Source: Magicicada septendecula (lineage: Eukaryota; Arthropoda; Insecta; Hemiptera; Cicadidae). Taken from it: a DNA stretch of 64,000 nucleotides. Below are positions 1-8,069 of the stretch, piece after piece (the first letter of the stretch is position 1; the number at the start of each line of letters is the position of its first letter). Under the pieces are notes generated by a model. That model made no database searches. It was not told where the DNA came from and saw only the letters and a list, made by a program, of their open reading frames with translations. Made by a program: the position numbers and the translations under genes. The stretch lies in the NCBI GenBank assembly GCA_034769895.1, contig JAWRYS010000714.1, forward strand, positions 1-64,000. Direction: 5' to 3'.

Positions 1-1305
1 ATTCTGGTGTAGTGTATATTATTATTTGTGATACTTTTGACTCTTTCTATTTGTTTTAATGTATCGCCAATTCCTTTCGGATATGGGACAGTTCAAGTCC
101 TTCCTTGTATAATCCAGTTATTTATTCTCTATTCTGATTTCATTCTGTAGTATTATTTGGTTAAACTGTACTGATGATTCATAAATATTGTTATTAGGAT
201 TTTGTGTTTTATAATAGTGTCTGATAATTTATAATATTCCGATTAAATAGATAATACTTGGGTTTTTAATCTCATCACGTTCAATTCATCAAAGCAATTA
301 TTGTCAAAATCAACAACTTCTTCTCTTTTTGTCGTCCCTAGCAACACATGACTTCTTCCTTCTACATGTTTTGAATATAATGTTTATTTCATATATTTTT
401 TGTCTATTCCTTATCAATTTGCTATCCTATCGGAATGTAACTTTACCAATAGTTGGTTTATTATTTTCTACACATATTCTGCTGGTTTTTTGATATAAGC
501 CGGTTTTTTTTCCTTTTTTATATTTAATCCACTTTCGATATTATATGTTACTAATCGATATAATGGCATTATGGTATTATCATAATTTGTATAAATTTTA
601 TAATATATCATTAATTTAATGTTTTTTCTAGCTCTTCAAATCATATTCATTAATTATTATTAATTGATGTCCCTAACCTTTATGTTATGAGTGGTTATAT
701 AGCGGTTTTGGTTGTTAGGCCTTTTATTGTAAACGGATCTACCTGTGTTTATAACTGGTAAACATCTATAGCCCCTTTTACATAAATTCATACGTACAAT
801 CAAATCTTAACTATTAACATTTACATAGACAATTATTTTTCTATATCTAATAACAATTTTATCTTGACCTATGGATCACATACAAGAAAATTCAAATCTA
901 TGAACATTGATTAGCTGCCTCATACTTCATTCTACAACAGTTATTGAATAATACAACTTGTTTCATTAACTCAACACATATTTGGTATAACATAACATAA
1001 ACTTTATCATAATACTTGTTGTCATAAAATAATATCTCTTAACTCAAAATTCTTATTTGCTATTAGTAAATTATTGTTTCATTTTTTGTCTGCCTTTCAC
1101 TAAACATATATCATCAACTATTGTCTAACTTACAGGTTCGGTTATTCTTGTTAATATTACCTTGCATTCTTATTTAACTTTATCTATGATTATAAATGTA
1201 ATTATTAGATCTTTGTTCTATCATGGGGTTAGATATTGACTTGTTTATTATTCGGTGAATCTTGTTTTTATGTAACATGAATGCTAGCATTTCTGTTGCG
1301 TTACA
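1..1305 (-). repeat. Putative LTR, partial (first of 13), cut by the window start
   Basis: This is the element-5' part of an LTR on the minus strand, read from 1305 downward; the rest lies before base 1. Its outer end reads TGTAACGCAACAG on the minus strand, next to the purine tract at 1310-1320. No coding frame is seen. It carries the left-block alleles T466 and G794. A 10-bp palindrome (ATGCTAGCAT, 1281-1290) sits between 8-bp inverted arms at 1269-1276 and 1300-1307, right at the LTR edge. Confidence 0.65.
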
Positions 1306-1309
1306 TATG

Positions 1310-1320
1310 CTCCCCCTCCT
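1310..1320 (-). other. Polypurine-tract-like sequence, unit 1
   Basis: The minus strand reads AGGAGGGGGAG, followed by CATA and then the TGTAAC LTR end. In LTR elements such a tract primes plus-strand DNA synthesis. The 4-nt gap before the LTR is slightly long for a canonical tract, so either the exact LTR start or the tract role may be off by a few bases. This G-run stands out in a very AT-rich neighbourhood. Confidence 0.55.
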
Positions 1321-2366
1321 AAAAAAGTTTAGTTTACCTGAATGAAGTTTAGGTCAAATAAACTTGTCTTTTTCACATGCCTTTTCTTCATTTCATTGTT
1401 AATGGTTGACGATGGGATTTTCAATGTAACTTCATTAGACTAGTATTAATACTTTTTTTTATTTAATAACATTTCATCATTCTTATTCACATTCTTGATC
1501 ATTTTTAATTTCTGTAAACATTATTTGTTGATAGTTGGCTACAATATTCAATGATACATTAGTTTTACATCTCTTCTACTTATAATTACTATAATCACTG
1601 TATTTCTCAATTATTCTTCTGTCAACTCATTTCTTTCTGTTTTCTTCTTCCTACTCTTTTAGAAACTGAGGTTATTCTTGCAACTATTCTAATATTCCTT
1701 AAATATTTAATTTCCCTAACAATCCCTAATACATGCGTTGGTACAGTTCAGAGAGGCACTGTTTGGCTTCATACTCTGCTGCCCACACCACATCTTAATA
1801 TAGTACTGCTGGAATTCATCTACAGTCAGCTATAAAATATAATAATCTCTTTAATTATTTAATAATAAATATTTGGGAAAGAATTTTTTTTTCTCTTTGT
1901 TGCTTTTATATTTCTTCATTACTATCCTTCATATTTTGTGATTCCATTTTAGTTCCTTAAACATTCCTTGATATTGAATTTGACAGTTATCATTTGTAAT
2001 CATTTTTGTTTTCATTTTTGTTGTGATTGTAATGCTAAATATCTTCTTCATTTGTTTTTTCTCTGATCTCAATATTTTCTAAATAGTTGTTGTGTGATGA
2101 TCATTATATCTGTATTTCTGACTAATTATATTCCTTAGCCCAACTACTCTTCTTTTTATCGTATTTCATTATTCTGGCTGTTTATTTTTCAATGAATTAT
2201 GTTCATAAATACTCTTTCTTTCTTGTCTTCTTTAACATTACATTGGTTACATTCAATCGTTTACTGAAGTTGTTTCCATCATTTGGCAATGTAGTATGTA
2301 TTTTAGGTCATATGATTTTTCTCTTTCTTTATTTTGCATAGGTAGATTTGAGGTAAAAACTTTTAT

Positions 2367-2517
2367 CTTGGGGTTTCATTATTTATCATTCACATTATTT
2401 TTTTGTAGACGTTTAGTAATAATTCTCGTTTTCTTCTGTAATCTTGGGGTTTGTTATTCATTATTCACACTATTTCTTTATAAACATTTAATAATAATTC
2501 TCGCTTTCTTCTGTAAT
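2367..2517. repeat. Degenerate 76/75-bp tandem duplication inside the non-coding tail
   Basis: Copies at 2367-2442 and 2443-2517 both start CTTGGGGTTT and share TAATAATTCTCG followed by TTTCTTCTGTAATC. They differ at scattered bases, so this duplication is much older than the 5.2-kb array. It is present in every unit (for example from about 7585, 12803 and 18020). No function is recognised. The plus-strand frame running through it is a T-rich composition effect. Confidence 0.7.
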
Positions 2518-2626
2518 CTTGTTCATAATTATATTTTAATTCGGACTTACTTCATTTTGGGTGACCCATTTTTTTTTTCTATTTATTTTATTGTTCAAGA
2601 AATTCTCTTTTATTTACAAGTGTTTT

Positions 2627-2764
2627 TTCTTCAACATCGATAATAAGTGGTTCTTATTGTATTTTAGAATTTAGTGGTAGTACTCAACTCAAATTCTTTT
2701 TAAATTCCAAATATTTTCTCTTCAAGACTGGTAATAAGTTGTTCTTATTATTTTTTAGAATTTA
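2627..2764. repeat. Pair of diverged direct repeats, each with a small hairpin
   Basis: Two similar stretches lie about 91 bp apart (2627-2673 and 2718-2764), just element-3' of frame B's stop. Each contains the inverted repeat AATAAG-N5-CTTATT (2642-2658 and 2733-2749) followed by TTTTAGAATTTA. They recur in every unit. The hairpin core is kept in both although flanking bases have drifted. Its role is unknown; on the minus strand the motif includes AATAAG, not a canonical polyadenylation signal. Confidence 0.55.
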
Positions 2765-2851
2765 TTCATTATATTCCCGTTTTCTTTCCAACTGGTTGCC
2801 TGGTCAGTTTCCATAACATCAGTCCCATTTTTCTGGTTGACTGCTTCTTTT

Positions 2852-3868
2852 CTAACCATGGTCCATTAATTCAACTGCACCCGTTGTCCGGATGACTGCA
2901 GTGTTCATACCAATTTTTTCACTTTTTACATATCTCTTGTGCATGATACAAAGCCAGTACTGTAACTCGGCTGATGCAAAATCTTCATTTAAGTCAGGGT
3001 ATACAGTTATAGTTAGCTCCTTCTGAATTATCAGGTATCGTATCTCCTCTATTCTAGCATAATCACTGGTATATCCTATCTTTCCATTCCCTTGGATATC
3101 TGGACTATTTATCAAATGTTTTACGGGCATCTTCCGTATTAATGATATAATTGGTTTGGTCATATATTCTTTAACCGTTGATATTTTCATATAATATTTA
3201 AATTTATTTAAATTTTTTGTGATTGTTCTATTATGGTTTATTTTCATAAATTTTCTTCTATATTCCATACCTTTACAGAACTCTCTTCGTTCATTAATTG
3301 GGATGTTAAACGCACTAATTAATCCACCTTTCCTCATCTCCATTTCTTCTTTGGTATTGACTATTTTCTTTCTCCATATTTTCCTTATCTTCTGGATATT
3401 CTCTTCTATGGTCAGATTTATTATAATACCTTCGGAAGTGCTGTCTAGTGTTTTAGACATATTCTTTAAACACTGCTCCATTTCTTTATTTGTCTCCCCC
3501 TCGCATTTATCCACTTCTGGGCTAAGCGTGTTATCGTTTTCAAACTTCCCTTCGAAAGTTTCCATTATCTCATTATTGAACTGCTCCTTCTTGTCCTCAA
3601 TCTGCTTTAAACCTGCTTCGTTCATTTTTTCAATTCTTTCATCCATTCGCCTTAAGTTTTCTTTGTTCATTTGTAGGATTCCTTCCTTCATTTGTTTTAA
3701 ACCCTCATTATTCCTATCTAACGTTTCGTGAATTTGATTTAATCTTTCGTTCATTTGTTTTGAGGTTTCCTTAATTTCCTCATTTGTTTTATCTAATTTT
3801 TCCTCCAGTCTCCTTGAGTTTTCCTTATTTTCCTCATTTGTTTTCCTCCTGTTTTCTAAAATTCTCAT
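2852..3868 (-). CDS. Frame B, gag-like coiled-coil protein with unrecognised C-terminal domain (unit 1)
   Basis: 338 codons on the element strand, downstream of and overlapping frame A. Residues 5-105 are a long, highly charged predicted coiled coil with recurring NEE, LKQM, MNKENLRRM and MNEAGLKQ patterns. Residues 106-145 are acidic with two cysteines. Residues 155-338 are a basic, mixed helix/strand-like part containing IRKIWRKK, REFCKGMEYRRKF and LQYWLCIMHKRY. I recognise no family for this part. No CCHC zinc knuckle, protease, RT or integrase motif is visible. By position it corresponds to Gag of LTR elements. The ATG at 3868 lies inside frame A, so the protein may be reached by a +1 shift from A rather than by its own start. 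This copy alone has Thr at residue 286 where all others have Asn. There is no signal peptide or membrane segment. Confidence 0.6.
   Translation of the reverse strand: MRILENRRKTNEENKENSRRLEEKLDKTNEEIKETSKQMNERLNQIHETLDRNNEGLKQMKEGILQMNKENLRRMDERIEKMNEAGLKQIEDKKEQFNNEIMETFEGKFENDNTLSPEVDKCEGETNKEMEQCLKNMSKTLDSTSEGIIINLTIEENIQKIRKIWRKKIVNTKEEMEMRKGGLISAFNIPINERREFCKGMEYRRKFMKINHNRTITKNLNKFKYYMKISTVKEYMTKPIISLIRKMPVKHLINSPDIQGNGKIGYTSDYARIEEIRYLIIQKELTITVYPDLNEDFASAELQYWLCIMHKRYVKSEKIGMNTAVIRTTGAVELMDHG
3196..3215. repeat. Two perfect copies of the 10-mer ATTTAAATTT
   Basis: Copies at 3196-3205 and 3206-3215 lie within frame B, about codons 218-225. They form a slippage-prone site: unit 9 has lost one copy (single copy at 44884-44893), which breaks its frame B. 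All other complete units keep both. Confidence 0.9.
3834..3868 (-). other. A/B frame overlap with candidate +1 shift site AAC AAA TGA
   Basis: Frame A ends AAC AAA TGA (TGA at 3836-3834) and frame B is open throughout this 35-nt overlap in the +1 frame. Skipping one base at the stop would continue the same Glu/Asn/Lys coiled coil without a break in character. Both sides of the junction have the same amino-acid style, so A and B were probably one protein. Either a +1 recoding event at a lysine codon before a stop, or a single-base change in the founder, would explain it. The arrangement is identical in all 12 complete units; the other A stops end at 9052, 14270, 19487, 24694, 29901, 35108, 40315, 45512, 50721, 55930 and 61139. 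Confidence 0.5.
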
Positions 3869-4145
3869 TAGTGAGTCTGTTATCTTCCTTAATACTACTC
3901 ATTAACTCCATTAATTTTTCCCAATTTAGTCCTTCTCTGGCTCCTGCTTTATCTATTTGGTCCCCTTGGGCAACTTCTTCGATTACTTCCCTTTCCTTGT
4001 CTGCCATTATTTCAGTTTCCGTTATTTCGTCTGTCTGTTGTCCCCTCTCACTATCTGTTATTATTTCTATTTCCTGTTCTTGTTCACCTTCTTCCTTCTC
4101 AGTATCTTCTGCCCTCCTCTTTGATCTAAATCTGGTATCATACAT
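3834..4145 (-). CDS. Frame A, N-terminal part of a gag-like protein (unit 1)
   Basis: 103 codons, the first substantial frame after the primer site; its ATG is about 70 nt into the leader. Residues 5-11 (RFRSKRR) are a basic, nuclear-localisation-like patch. Residues 12-70 are strongly acidic (Glu/Asp/Gln-rich) and probably disordered. Residues 73-103 (around NWEKLMELMSSIKEDN) begin an amphipathic helix that frame B continues in another frame. No enzyme motif is present. The position directly after LTR and primer site, plus the coiled-coil character, makes Gag the best reading. An unrelated host-like protein cannot be excluded without a homology search. The start is the first ATG of the frame and gives no sign of a better upstream start. 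Confidence 0.55.
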   Translation of the reverse strand: MYDTRFRSKRRAEDTEKEEGEQEQEIEIITDSERGQQTDEITETEIMADKEREVIEEVAQGDQIDKAGAREGLNWEKLMELMSSIKEDNRLTNENFRKQEENK

Positions 4146-4216
4146 TTTTATTCTCCCACAGTTGCCTGCTCTGGTTAAGTAATATTATTATACTTATAAT
4201 TACTTAACTTAAGCCC

Positions 4217-4234
4217 TACACAAGTTGAGCGCCA
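4217..4234 (-). other. Primer-binding-site-like sequence, unit 1
   Basis: The minus strand reads TGGCGCTCAACTTGTGTA, starting three bases after the LTR end CCTACA. TGGCGC and the central CAAC match the tRNA-Lys-type primer site of many LTR elements, with a few mismatches by eye from memory of animal tRNA-Lys 3' ends. Position and start support a primer site; the tRNA identity is tentative. Confidence 0.6.
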
Positions 4235-4237
4235 ATT

Positions 4238-6512
4238 TGTAGGTAAACGGGTACGTACGGTTTAAACCCCACTGTTGGGTTTGTCAATTTGTTAATACAA
4301 CTATGCCAATATGTTTTGAATTATTTTAATTATGTAAATCTCGGAGATATTTGGAGTTGTGGGATGTATTGATATAGTTAATTAATATTAACTTAGCTCT
4401 CTAAAACCTATCAGTGTTTGTGTGCCTGCAACTTAAATAATTAATGAGTTATTTTATATTTCCGTTCAACCCTATTATACCTTGAAGAGAATTCTGTCTA
4501 GTTTTGTATGTTTACGCTCTCTCTTTGGTGTCAGATAATTCCGCTATAAGCGCTGTAGTATCGGCTCAACGAAACTTATAGGTTATTTCAATGTTTATGT
4601 TAACCAGTTATTCTATACTTATTCAGTTACTTTTTTATTCCCAGCTCATTAAACCATACTCCAAATAACAAGATTTTGACAATATATAAATGTTCTTTAT
4701 TTGTTTACTTCTCTAACATTGAATAATATATGTTCTAATTAACATATGCTTGGGCTATAGATTGTATGAATCGATTGTTGATTATTCTGATCCTTTATTT
4801 AAGTTTAGTTGTATAGTGTGTTTTATTTTGTAATTAATTTAATTCAGGGTGTGAAGGTTCTTGTAACTGTGGGGAAGATTAAAAATACATAGATAAGAAT
4901 GCAAGATTTACAAATTTGAAGTGTTGTGTAGTTAGTATGATTAATATAATAATAATTTACCAGACTAGAACGAAGCAAATCGTGTAGGCGGTTGATTGAT
5001 AAATTTACTGTTCTGGACAATTATGCCGTACGATTTTCTTTCTTCTGTTTAATAAAAAGGAATTCTTCTCCTGTCCACTTCGGAATTACAGCTTTCTGGA
5101 TTGGTTTACAGCCCGATGGATGCTTCTTCTGCAACGACAGGATCCAAATACGTTCTTCTCTCGGTTGAAGCAATTAGTGTTGTTCCGTGTTTTTTGAAAG
5201 GTTATAAATTCTGGTGTAGTGTATATTATTATTTGTGATACTTTTGACTCTTTCTATTTGTTTTAATGTATCGCCAATTCCTTTCGGATATGGGACAGTT
5301 CAAGTCCTTCCTTGTATAATCCAGTTATTTATTCTCTATTCTGATTTCATTCTGTAGTATTATTTGGTTAAACTGTACTGATGATTCATAAATATTGTTA
5401 TTAGGATTTTGTGTTTTATAATAGTGTCTGATAATTTATAATATTCCGATTAAATAGATAATACTTGGGTTTTTAATCTCATCACGTTCAATTCATCAAA
5501 GCAATTATTGTCAAAATCAACAACTTCTTCTCTTTTTGTCGTCCCTAGCAACACATGACTTCTTCCTTCTACATGTTTTGAATATAATGTTTATTTCATA
5601 TATTTTTTGTCTATTCCTTATCAATTTGCTATCCTATCGGAATGTAACTTTACCAATAGTTGGTTTATTATTTTCTACACATATTCTGCTGGTTTTTTGA
5701 TATAAGCCGGTTTTTTTTCCTTTTTTATATTTAATCCACTTTCGATATTATATGTTACTAATCGATATAATGGCATTATGGTATTATCATAATTTGTATA
5801 AATTTTATAATATATCATTAATTTAATGTTTTTTCTAGCTCTTCAAATCATATTCATTAATTATTATTAATTGATGTCCCTAACCTTTATGTTATGAGTG
5901 GTTATATAGCGGTTTTGGTTGTTAGGCCTTTTATTGTAAACGGATCTACCTGTGTTTATAACTGGTAAACATCTATAGCCCCTTTTACATAAATTCATAC
6001 GTACAATCAAATCTTAACTATTAACATTTACATAGACAATTATTTTTCTATATCTAATAACAATTTTATCTTGACCTATGGATCACATACAAGAAAATTC
6101 AAATCTATGAACATTGATTAGCTGCCTCATACTTCATTCTACAACAGTTATTGAATAATACAACTTGTTTCATTAACTCAACACATATTTGGTATAACAT
6201 AACATAAACTTTATCATAATACTTGTTGTCATAAAATAATATCTCTTAACTCAAAATTCTTATTTGCTATTAGTAAATTATTGTTTCATTTTTTGTCTGC
6301 CTTTCACTAAACATATATCATCAACTATTGTCTAACTTACAGGTTCGGTTATTCTTGTTAATATTACCTTGCATTCTTATTTAACTTTATCTATGATTAT
6401 AAATGTAATTATTAGATCTTTGTTCTATCATGGGGTTAGATATTGACTTGTTTATTATTCGGTGAATCTTGTTTTTATGTAACATGAATGCTAGCATTTC
6501 TGTTGCGTTACA
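4238..6512 (-). repeat. Putative LTR 2 (shared by units 1 and 2), 2275 bp
   Basis: Bounded by TGTA...TACA ends, with the primer site outside one end and the purine tract outside the other. It is unusually long for its 2.9-kb internal region. The element-3' end holds palindromes GTACGTAC (4251-4258) and GGTTTAAACC (4259-4268) and a 6-bp stem AAACCC/GGGTTT (4264-4282). The stretch 5000-5200 is visibly less AT-rich than its surroundings and follows a TATA-like motif in the element direction. It carries the left-block alleles C4463 and G4607. No long frame is open. Because the array shows one LTR per period, its borders rest on end motifs rather than on two compared LTRs. Confidence 0.65.
5202..5209 (-). 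promoter_or_regulatory. TATA-like motif in the LTR, candidate element promoter
   Basis: The minus strand reads ATTTATAA, followed in the element direction by about 200 bp of less AT-rich sequence. This would place U3 at about 6512-5210 and R-U5 at about 5180-4238. The same motif lies at 10420, 15638, 20855, 26062, 31269, 36476, 41683, 46880, 52089, 57298 and 62507 (leftmost base). In an AT-rich region this match is weak evidence. Confidence 0.25.
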
Positions 6513-6516
6513 TATG

Positions 6517-6527
6517 CTCCCCCTCCT
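6517..6527 (-). other. Polypurine-tract-like sequence, unit 2
   Basis: AGGAGGGGGAG on the minus strand, four bases from the LTR end; unchanged from unit 1. Confidence 0.55.
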
Positions 6528-7046
6528 AAAAAAGTTTAGTTTACCTGAATGAAGTTTAGGTCAAATAAACTTGTCTTTTTCACATGCCTTTTCTTCATTT
6601 CATTGTTAATGGTTGACGATGGGATTTTCAATGTAACTTCATTAGACTAGTATTAATACTTTTTTTTATTTAATAACATTTCATCATTCTTATTCACATT
6701 CTTGATCATTTTTAATTTCTGTAAACATTATTTGTTGATAGTTGGCTACAATATTCAATGATACATTAGTTTTACATCTCTTCTACTTATAATTACTATA
6801 ATCACTGTATTTCTCAATTATTCTTCTGTCAACTCATTTCTTTCTGTTTTCTTCTTCCTACTCTTTTAGAAACTGAGGTTATTCTTGCAACTATTCTAAT
6901 ATTCCTTAAATATTTAATTTCCCTAACAATCCCTAATACATGCGTTGGTACAGTTCAGAGAGGCACTGTTTGGCTTCATACTCTGCTGCCCACACCACAT
7001 CTTAATATAGTACTGCTGGAATTCATCTACAGTCAGCTATAAAATA

Positions 7047-7067
7047 TAATAATCTCCTAATAATCTC
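7047..7067. repeat. 11-bp insertion: duplicated TAATAATCTC with one extra C (unit 2)
   Basis: TAATAATCTC at 7047-7056 is repeated at 7058-7067, separated by C. Units 1 and 5-12 have a single copy. It lies in the non-coding tail and has no effect on frames. It is a useful marker of the 2-4 block. Confidence 0.95.
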
Positions 7068-8069
7068 TTTAATTATTTAATAATAAATATTTGGGAAAGA
7101 ATTTTTTTTTCTCTTTGTTGCTTTTATATTTCTTCATTACTATCCTTCATATTTTGTGATTCCATTTTAGTTCCTTAAACATTCCTTGATATTGAATTTG
7201 ACAGTTATCATTTGTAATCATTTTTGTTTTCATTTTTGTTGTGATTGTAATGCTAAATATCTTCTTCATTTGTTTTTTCTCTGATCTCAATATTTTCTAA
7301 ATAGTTGTTGTGTGATGATCATTATATCTGTATTTCTGACTAATTATATTCCTTAGCCCAACTACTCTTCTTTTTATCGTATTTCATTATTCTGGCTGTT
7401 TATTTTTCAATGAATTATGTTCATAAATACTCTTTCTTTCTTGTCTTCTTTAACATTACATTGGTTACATTCAATCGTTTACTGAAGTTGTTTCCATCAT
7501 TTGGCAATGTAGTATGTATTTTAGGTCATATGATTTTTCTCTTTCTTTATTTTGCATAGGTAGATTTGAGGTAAAAACTTTTATCTTGGGGTTTCATTAT
7601 TTATCATTCACATTATTTTTTTGTAGACGTTTAGTAATAATTCTCGTTTTCTTCTGTAATCTTGGGGTTTGTTATTCATTATTCACACTATTTCTTTATA
7701 AACATTTAATAATAATTCTCGCTTTCTTCTGTAATCTTGTTCATAATTATATTTTAATTCGGACTTACTTCATTTTGGGTGACCCATTTTTTTTTTCTAT
7801 TTATTTTATTGTTCAAGAAATTCTCTTTTATTTACAAGTGTTTTTTCTTCAACATCGATAATAAGTGGTTCTTATTGTATTTTAGAATTTAGTGGTAGTA
7901 CTCAACTCAAATTCTTTTTAAATTCCAAATATTTTCTCTTCAAGACTGGTAATAAGTTGTTCTTATTATTTTTTAGAATTTATTCATTATATTCCCGTTT
8001 TCTTTCCAACTGGTTGCCTGGTCAGTTTCCATAACATCAGTCCCATTTTTCTGGTTGACTGCTTCTTTT

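Larger units (their letters stand above)
1306..4237 (-). mobile_element. Internal region, unit 1: primer site, frames A and B, non-coding tail, purine tract
   Basis: In element order: primer site 4217-4234, leader of about 70 nt, frame A from 4145, frame B ending at 2852, then about 1.5 kb (2851-1321) with no open frame on the element strand, then the purine tract. The non-coding tail is pyrimidine-rich on the plus strand and holds two degenerate direct repeats, at 2367-2517 and about 2627-2764. A polymerase region would normally follow gag here, and none is present. Private bases of this copy are G3012 and A3737. It lacks the 11-bp insertion found in units 2-4. Confidence 0.75.

Noticed and set aside
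1650-1662. Pyrimidine tract followed by TTTTAG, like a plus-strand splice acceptor
   Set aside because: The plus strand is T-rich over kilobases, so such motifs are expected by chance, and no plus-strand exon follows.
2296-2643. 115-codon plus-strand frame repeated in every unit, rich in Phe, Leu and Ile, looking like a membrane protein
   Set aside because: It lies in a T-rich plus strand where TTT, CTT and ATT codons are unavoidable, runs antisense to the element and across a degenerate tandem duplication. Identity between units only reflects the young array.
2852-2900. IRTTGAVE near the C terminus of frame B resembling a retroviral-type protease DTGA motif
   Set aside because: The catalytic Asp is absent in every copy, only about ten residues follow it, and no flap or second protease motif can be seen. 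Chance similarity is more likely.
3219-3731. 170-codon plus-strand frame
   Set aside because: Antisense shadow of frame B. Its Ser/Phe/Leu-rich translation mirrors the Lys/Glu/Asn codons on the other strand.
3784-4182. 132-codon plus-strand frame
   Set aside because: Antisense shadow of frame A and the start of frame B; low-complexity Ser/Leu/Phe translation.
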